NCBI GenBank assembly: GCA_037043015.1
Contig: CM073326.1
Location: forward strand, 13,834,345-13,898,344
DNA length: 64,000 nucleotides
Source: Bryum argenteum
Lineage: Eukaryota > Streptophyta > Bryopsida > Bryales > Bryaceae
Direction: 5' to 3'
The notes beneath the pieces are model-generated. The model saw only the letters and a list, made by a program, of their open reading frames with translations. It had not been told where the DNA came from and ran no database searches. Shown one piece after another: positions 12,734 to 24,398 of the stretch; positions within the stretch are counted from its first letter, which is position 1; each line of letters starts with the position of its first letter. The position numbers and the translations under genes were made by a program.

Positions 12734-12940
12734 TACATATGAAGACTGGAGGAGTAGTCAATGGCTCTCCAGGTAGATGACAATCGGATGAGAAATCATG
12801 ATGTCAACCGAACCAGTATTTTTCATCCAACTCCAATGCCCAAAGACCAACCGTCCGAACCCTAAAGCAAGTTTTCAGAGTCAGTGCCTCGAATACGATT
12901 TCGTTCGTTTTTGCAGCAATCGGAGTTTGCGTTTTCAACC

Positions 12941-13117
12941 ATGGCGAAGGTGGAGCCAGTGACGAGCCGCTCCAGCAAGGTGATCAAGGAGTGGCCGACA
13001 TGGATTTTGAAGAAAGCCAAGACGGCGACGCACTACGGCTTTATTCCGCTCATCATCTTCATCGGCATGAACACGGATCCCAAGCCCCAGCTCTCGCAGC
13101 TCCTGAGTCCTGTTTAA
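12941..13117 (+). CDS. TOM7: Mitochondrial import receptor subunit TOM7
   Basis: A single-exon gene of 58 residues. TOM7 is a small tail-anchored subunit of the outer-membrane TOM translocase and regulates assembly of the TOM core. The diagnostic part is the C-terminal block [15 protein letters not shown] followed by a [12 protein letters not shown] ending, which matches plant TOM7-1 almost residue for residue. The hydrophobic stretch is the outer-membrane segment (about residues 31-43). The basic N-terminal half is variable in the family, and the plant proteins are slightly longer than the fungal ones. The ATG at 12941 (CAACCATGGC context) gives the expected plant length. An upstream in-frame extension to 12884 is possible, but its start codon is weak and it has no family support. 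Expected targeting is post-translational without a cleaved presequence. Confidence 0.95.
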   Translation: MAKVEPVTSRSSKVIKEWPTWILKKAKTATHYGFIPLIIFIGMNTDPKPQLSQLLSPV

Positions 13118-14515
13118 GCGATGCGATTAGTTGTTAGTCAATTCCAATTCGCAAGTTATGGCGAACTACCTTTTTTTGCAGCCCCTGTAGTCATACTATA
13201 TATCATGGAGTATGTAACTTCTGAGTATTGTGTAATAGGATGACGATTGTCTTTCCTCAACATTGCGGTTGATAAAGTTCATCGAATCTCCATTGCCAAG
13301 TGCTTAAGGTTGCTACACCTTTCTCAGGGTGTGTAATTATTTCCATTTTCTTCGATTTGATTCTCTATAATTCCCTTCGATTCCGGTTCATGTCATTTGC
13401 TGCGGTTGGTATGCTTGTGTTCGCGCTTCGTCTTCCAATGGTGTGGAGGTGTACGAGTGGAGCTTCTTATTATGAAACCCTAATTTGACCTTTTGTCGGC
13501 AATTGTTCAGCATTTTTTCTCAGAAATTTGATGGCGATGAAGTAGGTAACTCGGATATCGTCTAGTATAGTTCTGAGTATTTTCTTTGTATCCGATCGTT
13601 GCTGTGTGCGTTTCCGATTTGTAAGAGTATGCTAACTTTTGAGAGGGTCGTAGTATGTGGTTGCCTTGCCGATCTTGGGACTTGAAGGGATTTCCTTCTT
13701 GCTGTTTTTCGTTTTCTAACTTTGTTATCATAATAGATTCAACGAAAGTAGCATACTGTTCAGATGCGTCTATTTTATTCGAAGTTCGGCGTGTATTCAT
13801 GATGTGATTTCTTTTGTTTACTTTTATTCAACGTATTCTGTAGTTTCATATAGATTATTATCATGTTATATGCTACGATACATGCTTTTAAAAAACTTCA
13901 AGTGAGATTTTATTCTGTACGTTGTATGGAATTTCTTCAGAACTGCATTGAACAAATCTGAGAATCTTCATGCAAATTTTATGAGAATCTCCATGGAAAT
14001 ACTATGGGAGTCTAATACGGGGTAAAGGAAATTATGATATAGAAAATAAGAAGCTGCTGTTTGGAGATTTTGCATGAGTGTCAACTACACTAGTTGAACT
14101 ACGGTGGCTCGCTGGATGACTGTAATATTTTCCATTCTGTAATAAAAACAACGAAGTTGGAAACTCTACTTCAATGAACGTTCACCATCAGTTTACAAAT
14201 TGCTGAAATTGATGTGACATCAATTTGGTTCCTGTCGTAATTTAATACGTCTGAAATTGTTGGACAAATCTACAACGAAGGGTCAGAAGAGACCTTCAAC
14301 TACTACAACAAAGTTGTGAGTGTGCACATCCCACCAACACAGATGGCGCACATGACTGTAGGAACTGATCTAATTAAATTGCTTGAGATTTGACCTAAGA
14401 AACGAACAGCATTCACATCAGCTCGAGAGCCTCAGCAGATCTGCACCGGCAGAGCGTATGGGCGAGGACGACAAAGTCATTCTCCAGTCGGGAATGCACA
14501 TACGATTCAGTCCTC

Positions 14516-16793
14516 TCAGGGAAGTAACTTCTCTCTGTATGGTGCATCCCTCATGAAATGGAAATGCTTATTGCCATAGTCGAAATCTGTAGGTACATTC
14601 GCGAACTGTTGCGCTTCAGGATTGTACTGCGGATCCTCCACAAACTGCATGCAAAGAGGAATATGAGAATTTATCTCCTTATCATGTATTGCTCAAAGCA
14701 ATGTTAAATTGCAAGCTCAGACTAAAGATTTATTGCGCAACAAGACTCAATATTAGTATCCAGGACATTTATCGCATTAAATCATGCAAGTTGGTAGAAG
14801 CAGTGTTGTAATTGCAACAGTCACAAGATTGACGGAATGTTGAAACACCATTCCGTTGAAATACCATGAACTTGATTGTGAAGAAATTTACACTGAAAAA
14901 TCGGTGCAGGATGCGACGACGAAGGCCAGCGATCGACTTTGCAGATCGACCTCTGTACATGAGATCAGCCTCTCTTTGAATCAAGTTGAGAAGTTCCCGA
15001 GTCAAAGGCGTGTCAAAAACCTGTAGTGTCCATTTCACGTAGCCCAGAATTGCCATTCTGTCATCCATGGATTCCACCTTCTTTTCGAGCTCAAGGTATA
15101 ACTGTCACAAAGTCGAGCCAGATTCATGTTCAGCTACTCACCGACTTTGAGATGCACAAAAACAGCTCAATTTCGAGATTACCTGTCCAAGGTCCCCAGC
15201 TCGGATCGTGGCTGGGGTCTGGACATGCATAAGCTGGCCATTACTCAGCTCCCAGACTTTAGGAAGAGCCATTGTTGCCAACTTTCTTGCGACAACCTTC
15301 TTGCGATTGATGAGATCTGCTTTGCATCGTAAACCGTCTATTGTTTGGATCAATTTCAGTTGCTGCATTGCAACACGTTCATTTGGTTACACTAGGCTGC
15401 TAAATGTATCACTTAAACTGATGTTTCGTTAACTGTCTTAGATCTTGCACACCGCTCACAGACACGCAACTTCTTCAAAGTAGTGTCGAAGCAACCAAAT
15501 ACCAATGTACCTTCATGATGAGTGTCTTGAAAGCCGCAAGCTTCTCAGGGCCTTCGCTCGTTATTCTACCATACTCCTGCATTAACACAATTTCGACTAG
15601 AAATGAGAGCGTCTGTGCTCTAAATCTTCTGTGAGCAGGCATATAGATGTGTCGTGTAGAAGCATGCACAGAACTCGGTGTAATACGAGTAAACAACCAG
15701 AGCATGCTTTATAGTAACATTTAGAAGAAGTTGTATGTCTGAAGATTAACCGCTCTTTGCCAAGTTTCGAGCTCTTTTTGGAGAATATCAAAATCAGCTT
15801 CAGTTTCCGGTTGCAGCCGCCGTTTGATTTCATATTGTATTCTCGCCTCAGAAACTTCTTTTTGAATCCTGTCTTGCTCTATCCAGAACTGTCAATGTGC
15901 AAGCCCAAGAACACGTTACAATTCTCAATGAAGAGAAGCAGGTTCAATGCACATACTGGACGAACCGACTCCTAACGAAGCTTACCTCTTTCTTCTCCTT
16001 TGCGTACTGACGCATACGCTTAGCAGTACGTTGCGCAATTTTACGGCGTGTGTGCGCTTGAATCAGAATAGCAGCTGCAATCCGTTTCCGCAGCCATGCA
16101 TCCGAGTCCTCATAAGGTCCAGGAATCTTCCAGTAATCGAATGTACTGCTGATCACCACTCCATTCTTGTCAAGGGACCAGAATCCGGGGTTTTTGTCCA
16201 TCTGAGTAAAAGCTTCCCTGTACGTTTGATGCACTCGCGTTCGCATCCACGAGAGCTGCGTCTCACGTGACACCATCGCAGGGTATTTTATCTCTTTCTT
16301 GCCCGGAGGCCATACCTCTCGAGTTTGAGCAACGGCATTCCTGTACTCGGTGCCTATTGATGAAACCTCCCATATCCAACCACATTACAATAAAGTGAGC
16401 ATCATTCTCCTTCCCCAAGAGCTGAGTTTAGGTAGTGCCTAGCTTAAAAGAACGCCCTCGGGAAACCTGTTAGCTTCCATCACCGATCATGACTTGCAAA
16501 GAAAAGAAAACTCTTCATATGCAACATCTTGAAGGAGGAGAGAACTATCAATGCCAAAATAAGTCTGTGAACTTCAAATGGCGTTATTCTAATATTTCAA
16601 ATACTGTTGACACAAGCATTTCCTTGATGAGATACCTACCAGTTCTTATGTCCTTAAACCCCCCTCGGTATGGCAGAGGCTCCATGGTCGAACGATCAAT
16701 CGATACCGTCACCATAAGCGGCTCTTCTGTCGGACCCCGAGGCACCTTCACTTCCAATTTGTCAATCGGCTTCGGTGACGAAGGCTTAGACAT
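14516..16793 (-). CDS. IQUB: IQUB orthologue, ciliary radial-spoke protein (seven exons)
   Basis: Exons on minus are 16640-16793, 15986-16353, 15751-15888, 15511-15576, 15183-15362, 14892-15101 and 14516-14644. All have GT/AG borders and keep frame, giving about 414 residues. Matches to animal IQUB run in order: GGFKDIRTG/TEYRNA (residues ~44-58), an IQ motif AAAILIQAHTRRKIAQR (~145-162), a helical WIEQDRIQ...ETWQ block, LPKVWELSNGQ and TPATIRA, then LLNLIQREADLMYRGR...GLRRRI and NPEAQQFANVP at the end. IQUB (FAP253 in algae, as I recall) sits at the base of radial spoke 1 in motile axonemes. The N-terminal ubiquitin-like domain and the long Cys-containing C-terminal part of the human protein are absent. 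Start: ATG at 16793. Head to head with the LOLITE gene. Confidence 0.87.
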
Positions 16794-17531
16794 TGCAATC
16801 ACGTCAATCTACTTCCTCGTATGACGTTATTTCACAGCTTAGTTGATGGATTCTTGCTCCAGCTAACCAAAGCTACACGCATTCTCGATACTCCTCCAAA
16901 GGCCGACATAAACTTGTATGGCGCTACATCATTGCAGAAAGAATACGGCAACTAGAACTAAACAACGTGACGGTGATCGACATCGCTCGGTCATCGCCTA
17001 TTTCTTTCTTACTTATGTGAGCAAGATTGTTCATAGATCACATTTTTAAATTCAAGGCAATTTCCTGCCTCTCAAGCTCGCATTGCAACATATCACAACC
17101 CTAAGGATATGAATTGGGTTCGAATGACGTTCCGTGGCTGCAGGCTCCCATTTCTTGTAATAAAATTGTCCTCACTTGCACCGATAGAAAGTTAAACGAC
17201 TAAGATTAGAGGCATTGTGAGCACTAATTCGGGAGATGAAGGGCAGCATCGATAGATCGTGAAGCTTACGAATCGCAGAGCAAAATGGTTGAAGTTAGAG
17301 GACAAAGACGGTTTAAGACCGGCTGAAAGCCGGCTGAACTTGACCCTCTTCATCCATTGACTTTATTCATCCAATGTTAAATCTACCAAAAGTTCCTGGA
17401 AAATCAAAAGTTAGGGGGGGGGGGTAGAACCGGCCGGGTATGTTCACTAGCCGGGTATTTGTCATCGTCTTCGTGAGCTTGTTTGCTCTGGGGTTTGCGA
17501 TTGATTTTGCAGTGTGATCGCCATAGCCACA
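16794..17531. promoter_or_regulatory. Divergent intergenic region between IQUB and LOLITE
   Basis: 738 bp separate the two start codons. Part of it must be 5' UTR: a TTGATTTTGCAG acceptor ends at about 17512, implying an intron in the LOLITE leader. A G-run lies at 17416-17425. No clear TATA box was identified on either side. A shared bidirectional promoter is possible but not shown. Confidence 0.5.
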
Positions 17532-17972
17532 ATGATTCTGTGTGTGCTCTTCACCAATCGCACGGGCAACGTGCTGCTGGAACGCTTCCATGGACTACCT
17601 GCGGAGGAGCGCCTGCACTGGCGGTCCTTCCTGGTCAAGCTGACGACGGAGAATCTGAAAACCGCGCGCGACGATGAGGTCTTCGTGGCGTCGCACAAGT
17701 CCGTCTTCATCGTCTACACTGTCATTGGCGACATCTGCATTTTCGCTGTCGGAAAGGAGGTCTATGACGAGCTGGCGCTGATGGAGGTTCTGAATGCCGT
17801 TACCTCGAGTGTTAAGGAGGTTTGCAGGAAGGATCCTAGTGAACGCTTGTTCTTGGAGAAGTACGGGAAGGTCTGCTTGTGTTTGGATGAGATCATTTCA
17901 CAAGGAGCATTGGAACACACCGACAAGGATCGGATTCGGAGGCTCACAAGGTTGAAACCTCTGGCCGAATGA
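17532..17972 (+). CDS. LOLITE: TSET/TPLATE-complex small (sigma-like) subunit
   Basis: A 146-residue longin-fold protein encoded in one coding exon. It starts MILCVLFTNRTGN and contains RLHWRSFLVKLTTENL, DEVFVASHKSVFIVYT, a GDICIFAVGKEVYDEL block and a C-terminal TDKDRIRRLTRLKPLAE. This pattern matches plant SNARE-like/AP-sigma-like proteins of the Arabidopsis At1g15370 (LOLITE) type, called TSPOON in Dictyostelium. These proteins are the small subunit of TSET, a plasma-membrane endocytic adaptor working with clathrin. The identification rests on my memory of the family. It is certainly an adaptin-small-chain/longin fold, while assignment to TSET rather than another adaptor is slightly less sure. 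An acceptor at about 17512 suggests a leader intron. ATG 17532 is the first ATG after it. Confidence 0.78.
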   Translation: MILCVLFTNRTGNVLLERFHGLPAEERLHWRSFLVKLTTENLKTARDDEVFVASHKSVFIVYTVIGDICIFAVGKEVYDELALMEVLNAVTSSVKEVCRKDPSERLFLEKYGKVCLCLDEIISQGALEHTDKDRIRRLTRLKPLAE

Positions 17973-20190
17973 GCGTCTCTGGTATTACAGACTTTTCAAT
18001 TCTCATTCTGGATAATTTTCTTTAAATTTCCGGTGTCTTCATGGGAAGGATCTTCTCCCACTTAACATAGGCGCATCGCCACATTGGTGTAGGAGCTAGG
18101 TTTTCTTGCATTGGATAAGCCATTCGACCTCATTCAGCTGGTTACAGCAGTCGGAATTTGAGGTCGGATTTTGTTAATATAGGGTTGCAACTTTCAGCAT
18201 TTTCCCTCCATGATCCTCTTGGATTTTAGAGGTGATTTTAGGTCATGAGTAGTATTTTATTCCACTTATCATTCGAGTGTTCCTCAGAAGGTTCGCAATC
18301 CCAGCACTTACAGAGACATAACAGGATTGAGGTTAAATTTGTGATTACCGATCCTTAGTCATCACTGGATTCATGTCCAGGATGTTTTTGTGATGCTGAA
18401 ATGGACGAGCTTATTGACCATGCAATCGAAATGTAATCCTCGTATGTCCGCTCACCAGGAACGCGTCTTTTGTTTGCATCAATACTCCGGTAATGTGCCG
18501 ATTGGGTTAAGATGATTCAGTTCATTCGTCAGTTTATTTTGAAACATGAAAAATACTCGTTTAGAACGCAGCAGTAGAGCAGGCAGGATCGGAGGGAGTA
18601 TTGTCATGGATAACATTGAGGAGGACAAGATCATTCGGTGAAGTACCTGACTCTTGTGCCTTTGAAGTTCAAAGAGGACGAGAAGGTCGCAAGCTCCGTC
18701 ATGATTGAACTTTCTTCGCAATGGGTGAAACACAATGACAAAGGGCGGATGATGATGAAGTCATTGGTGATGAGAATTCTGGCTAAGGATCTTTCAGATT
18801 ATCGTTCTCTTTCTTCTGGACTTGATCATACGACTTGCTTGAGTCTGTGGCGCATTTCCTCGTAACCGGTGTAGTGCTCAACATTTCGGTCACGTCAAAA
18901 AAGGATTGAATTCTGCTTACTCTAAAGCTAATACATTGAAACGCTGGTGTGATTAACAAGCGTTGGGGAAATGTGAGGCATAGATCTGCATGTACTTCGG
19001 ATCGTAGTGTATATGGTGCTTTCGTTCAGTTCTTTTCTTTTGGTAAGAACTGTTGACACCGAACTAATGACATCGTCTTCATCTCTATCATACGGAATCT
19101 GAAACAGATTCTCTTATATGCAACTCGCAGTTCAGCCAGTTAACCTCTGGTGTCATTGTATGATAGTTTCAATGAAAACTACCTCACAATCTCGTTCGAA
19201 GACTGAAGATTTTCAGACCTTCCCGATTGAGATTTTAATGTGCCTTCAAACGATTCTTTGCCCTCAAACGATTAGAGTTTTAGTTTTTGTACATATCCAG
19301 CCTGATGTCTGAACTTTTTAAATGAAATTGCTAACTGTTAGTACGGATTAAGGAAGTATCTAGAATGACGTTCTGTAATGTGTTTACTCATGCGATCACG
19401 ATCATATGACTCGAATACATTTTCCTAGAAGTTGTGTAAGTTCATTTTACTAGGAGTTCTGTAAGTTACGTAAGTACATCTTACTAGAAGTTGTGTAAGT
19501 TGAGTACTGGACAATTTCAATGAGAACTACCTGACAATCTCGTTCCAACAAAAGAAACAGAGGGAGTGTATCATTTCCCTGTTGTTTTGTTTTGTTGATA
19601 TTCTAGACTTGTAGCAAGGACGATCTCGAGGTTAATAATATCAACCCTCCTTGTGGCCTCGATGGCCTGCTACCTACCCTTGGGCGTGGCACTGAGGTCA
19701 CCCACAATGATCAGGCAAGTGCCTTTGCAAGCAGAGAAAATGATCGCTCCAGCCAAGAGCCTTTGCAGGGACTCATCATTTCAAGGCCAATGAGGATGCT
19801 CTTGATGTGGCTCTTCCATTCAACCACTGTAGAGCATGCTTTGACCAAGTTTTGCATGAGCTGCATCACTATCAGTCAGCAGTCACATGAGCCAAGTTAT
19901 CTCACTACTTTATAGCCCGCTAAATGACATCACTGTGGGGGCAAGTGATGCCAAAGTGAGAGCAATTTTTAACACTCATCAACCCCTAATGTGTAGATCC
20001 ATTGCTTTGTACACAAGCATAATTTGCATGTTCCTGAATGGTGATAAACCATAAGAGGGGGTAACCAACCTTTGCGATCTTTGAGAACCAAAAACTTTGA
20101 GAACTCTAATATTCTATCACCTTGTTGAAAGTGAGGTATGGTCAATTTTTTTAGTGTTCTTTTGTGGTTTCAACTGTAGGCTCTCAAACC
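17973..20190. other. Downstream and intergenic region, no gene recognised
   Basis: The first several hundred bases are probably LOLITE 3' UTR. An open frame at about 18638-18865 is mildly coding-like but unrecognised. Short duplications occur at 19425-19520 (a CTAGAAGTTGTGTAAGTT-like unit, about three copies). The block TTTCAATGA(A/G)AACTACCT, followed by GACAATCTCGTTC or a close variant, occurs at 19169 and 19513. A less AT-rich interval, 19610-19960, contains no domain I know. Confidence 0.4.
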
Positions 20191-20213
20191 TACCTACTAT
20201 TTGTACTACCATG

Positions 20214-21690
20214 TACGATCCATGTACTAACTTTCGACCGTTGGATCTACATCATTTGTGAGATCATGACGTTCAAAGGGAAACTTGAAAATTGTTACCC
20301 CAAACATCTTGGTCCTATCATTTTCATGTAGGTTATCACGTTGGGTACCCTCATGCAAAATTTCAGAGACTCATTTCACTTTTATGACCTTCATGCAAAG
20401 AAGGTATAAAAACAATAGTATAGGGAAATATGCATCACCTAAGATATATAGGGTTTGAGAAAAATTTGAACACTAAGTAGGTGTCTTTACAAGTTTGTAA
20501 CTCTGAGAGAATATGTTTTGGAAAACTTTGGAGATCTCAAATTTTGACAAATTTAAGAAGAAATAATACTCAGATTACTAAAAACTTTAAGTTCATTTTT
20601 GTAATTTTTGAAGGTTGCCCTCGTAAAATTGAAAAACTTTGACTTGAATCACTTTGGAACTTGAGTTGTGATTTATTAATCATCATAATTCAATAAAAGA
20701 AATTTCAAAGTAAGACCAAATTCAAACTACCAGTTTGGACTCGAAACCTAAAATTTCTAGACGGAGGATTCAAAATTGAAATTTGGCTCTGCAAATTTTA
20801 TCACATACACTTGCACTATAGAGAGCACTCCGTAAAAATCTCAAGAAAAAAATCTTAGGTCAATCTTGACCCCTACACTTCCTTGTTGTTTTGGAAGCAA
20901 GAAGTCTCAAAATTACCTTTATTGCGTCCCGTGTACTCTTGGCTATGTCAGTAATTAAAAATCTCTACTTTTAGACTTACAAATGTAGCAGCTTACTCTT
21001 TTTTAAACTACGGCTGAAATTCTCGATTGTTGGATCTTGTCCATTAGTGAGATTGCAAGGTTCAAAGTTGATGCAAAATTTTTTTTGGCCACTGTCGGGG
21101 ACACATACTGTAAATGGTGTCAAGAGCAAGCTGAAGTTTGTTACCCCAAACATTTCGGGCATACTTTTTTCCATGTAGGTAATGAAGTTAGATACCCTCA
21201 TGCAAGATTTTAGAGACTCGTTCCATACTTTAGACCTTTATGCAACTTGTTTTCAAAAAGAAGGTCTAAAAACAACTATATAGAAAAACATGCACCACAG
21301 TTGACTTTTTTTCTTTTTGAGATCTCGAATAGTGAGTAAGTGCCTTAATGAGCTTGTTAATTTTGAGGTCAAAGTTTTTCAAAAATATTTCAAAATCTCA
21401 AATTTTGACAAATTTTGCAAGAAATATCTCGGAAATTATTAGAAATTGTGGAGATTGTTTTTGTAACTTTTGGAGGCTACCCTTGTGAAATTGACAAACT
21501 TTTTTGATGTAGGTCTCTTTGGGAATTGAAGAATGATTTGGTTGTAAACATATTCCTAAAACAAAATCAGAAAAAAGTTTAAATTTTAACTGCCCGATTT
21601 GTACTTGAAACCTAAAATTTCTAAATGAAGGTATTCTTAAAATTGGAATATGGCTTTGCAAATTCCACCACATACACTTTGTAGTATAAC
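20214..21690 (+). repeat. Diverged tandem duplication, unit about 0.8 kb
   Basis: Two direct copies, about 20214-20830 and 21013-21690, share the same landmarks in order: TTGTTACCCCAAACAT, TACCCTCATGCAA, CTCAAATTTTGACAAATTT, GGTTGCCCTCGT/GGCTACCCTTGT, AAACCTAAAATTTCTA and CACATACACTT. They are diverged by many substitutions and indels. Fragments of the family occur inverted at about 770-960 and again near 28420-28520. It is non-coding and the class is unknown. Confidence 0.8.
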
Positions 21691-21699
21691 CCTCAAACG

Positions 21700-23050
21700 C
21701 CCAAGCAAGCCCGAGGGGCTTGATTCCAAGAGAATCTTCCCTGTAGCTCTCACTGTACTCAACTTTTCACTTATATTTTGATGTCATTCAAAAAGTGAAA
21801 TTTTACAATTCAAATCACAATTTGTATGAATGATTTTGTGCTTTGAAAGGATTGTGGTAGGTAGATTGGGGTTGTACATAACCTTGTAGGAGGTTGCAAG
21901 CTCATCATTGATTGGCTCATTCATGATGCCCAAGTTCAAAAAGTGCACTATTGATGATGCCTAAGTCCAAAAGATGCTCTGATCCAATTTTGGGTGCACT
22001 TTTTGAATCCACCATGGGGTCTAAAACTGCCCGTTTTAGACCCCATGGGCGTTTAAGGGATAAGGAGCACCCAATAAAAATCTTCGGAAAAAATAATACT
22101 TTTAACCCCTTCAAAATGGCTGCCCAAAATCACAAAAACCCATATTGGATTTTAAGGATACTTAGAGGTTAAGAGTCCCCTTCTTCTAGGTTGCCTGAAA
22201 TAACAAAAAGCCGTCTTGGTGGCCATGGATCTTTATAAGTTAAACCAAGAATATATGACATATGGTATAATTTTTAAAGTGGTTCCAAAGCAGCTAAGAG
22301 TCTCCTTTACATGTGAACCGCCCACAATGTCATTTTTATACATAAATTTTATGTTTGGGGACTATCAAGAGGTGCTTGTAGGGTCGTAAGCATGAGCACA
22401 TTTTGTACATTCAGAATCAATGTTTGGTCAACTTGTGAATTCCATTCTAGTTTGTTGACATTTTTTTCAATGTCTGATCACTAACCTTCAATTTTGAGCT
22501 TACCAACATTAATTTTGTATAATATTATATATATGAAAATGAAGGTGAGTTATTCCCATCTCAATCATACCTCTGTGGTAGTAGACTCTTTGTAGATGAT
22601 GTTAACTAAATTGGATGGCATGAGGCCTCATCGATTGCAAGATCATAATGTATGAGTATCCAAAAATGAAACTGTAATTTCATTTTTTTTGTTTTGAGGT
22701 CAAACTGTTGATAAGAATCCATTTCAACAACTTGGAAGTTGTTCACATTTATTTAATAACACTGTTGTATTAGAAAAAGCTCTTACATGCTTGTCATTTA
22801 CTTTTAATTTACTGAAGTGTCACTCCAACTCAAGTGTAACTCAAACTTATTATTGTACTCAAGTGCCATTGTGACTCCGAGTGCCACCATCGCCAAATAC
22901 AATTGTTCACAAATAACCTTGACAGTTGTATGGATAGTTTCTTTAAGGATTTTATAAAGGAGTTCATGGACCATTTGAAGTCGTCACATCTTTGCTCCCG
23001 TGTGTACTTACCTTGTTCTTACATTTCATGTTTTTACATTTGTGTTTTTA
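21700..23050. other. Intergenic, repeat-derived
   Basis: AT-rich with no recognisable gene. 22615-22760 resembles the dispersed repeat at 2175-2400 (GGCATGAGGCCTCAT, AAGATCATAATGTAT). Short frames at 21917-22172 on both strands look non-coding. Confidence 0.5.
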
Positions 23051-23054
23051 TTCT

Positions 23055-23535
23055 ATATGTGTAATTCAAAATGTGACGGAGTTGCAATTCTTGTCCATGC
23101 AAAGTTTGTCAAGTATTTAGAGAGAGTGGGCAAGTACAAGGTGGATGATACTCCCAAGAGGTGGTTTATAACATATATTGATGGAGAACCGGAAACACTT
23201 CCATGAGAGATTGCAAAATGTAAGAAAGAAAGAGGGTAGAGCTTGTAGATTAAGAGCGTCATGAGAAAGCTCTTCAGCTCATTGAGAGAGCTAGCATAAG
23301 TCCTAAGCCCGAGCCTAAAAGGACTAAATTAGTAAAGCACGAAGGAGAATAAATAGGTTTTGCAATTAGTTCATCTGAACCTAATATCAATCGATATAAC
23401 TCACTTCCCAACAACACACATCTATTCCAAGCAAGAAGGTGAAGAAAGACTCATCTTGAAGAGCACGGAAACATCAAATCACGCAAAAGTCAGAATAAGG
23501 AAAAGAAAATGTGAAACAAGAAGGAGCATTGGCTC
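23055..23535 (+). pseudogene. KIN17-like pseudogene fragment, intronless
   Basis: The first frame (to 23206) reads FVKYLERVGKYKVDDTPKRW followed by FITYIDGEPETLP. This is the conserved winged-helix to KOW-side block of KIN17, a nuclear DNA/RNA-binding protein (consensus as I recall: FVKYLGREG.C.V.ETPKGWFITYIDRD.ETL). It is then broken by a stop. Continuation appears with frameshifts: an EIAKCKKER-like segment, then HEKALQLIERASISPKPEPK. No splice sites separate these parts, so it looks like a decayed retrocopy or fragment. The Cys-rich zinc-finger part that should precede it was not found. I place the boundaries only roughly. Confidence 0.6.
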
Positions 23536-23635
23536 TGTGAGGGCTAGGTAGTAAAGGTAAGGAGCAAGAATTTGACAAATTACTACAAGCAAAAAGGAAT
23601 TGTGCAACAGGTCGTTAGCAAGAGGTGGAGATGTT

Positions 23636-23712
23636 AGATAGCAAAGATGTCGCAAAACTAGACCAAGAGGCGCAAAACTAGACCAAGAGGCCCAAAACTA
23701 CAGCAAGAGGAA
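23636..23712. repeat. 21-bp tandem repeat, about three copies
   Basis: The unit GCAAAACTAGACCAAGAGGC is repeated, the third copy carrying AACTACAGCAAGAGG. Confidence 0.85.
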
Positions 23713-24398
23713 CCAGAATCAGTGGTTCCACAAGTAAGAGGGGGTGGTTCGGAGCATAAAGGGTCTCCGATGGTAAGTTGGTATCAATTGATATAACACA
23801 CTTCACTACCAAAATGAGGATAGAGAATGCTCTCTTTCACGGTAAACCCATCACTGCCGATTACACTGATATCTGTAAAGTAAGTTTTGTAATCGTCTCA
23901 ACACAAAGTTTTAGCCATAGTGTATAACCATGTATCATTTTGATATAAAAACATCTCACTCTCAAATCATTCCGATAAAAAAACTAGAAAGTTGTTGCGC
24001 TTCATTGTAAGATCACCAGAGTCTAGTTAACCAAGAAAAGTCCAAATTTGAACAGTCAAGATTCTCCAGGACGACAATGACACTTTCCCGAGCTTCCGGC
24101 TACCGGAGGTTATCTGCTCTCTCTATAAAAGACCGCCTTGAGCTCGCAGTGATCATGGCTAAGAGCGACATTGATTTGTAGACAAGTTCCTCAGTGCTCA
24201 CTGATCGAAGTCTTCTGTCATACTTTTCCAGCATTTTCAAGCACTGGCATCGAATTTGGTGCCATCGAATTTGGAAATGAGCCATTTCTTGAGAGCCAGA
24301 GCTTTGGATTGTCAGTGTAAGTAGAATCGTGAGGCAGACCCACAGTTTGAAAAGAGCGGGACAATTTGAATTGTAGAGAAGAGAGGGAGGCGGCCGCG

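Noticed and set aside
18638-18865. 75-codon open frame downstream of LOLITE
   Set aside because: No recognised domain and no splice partners. More likely 3' UTR or chance, though it is mildly coding-like.
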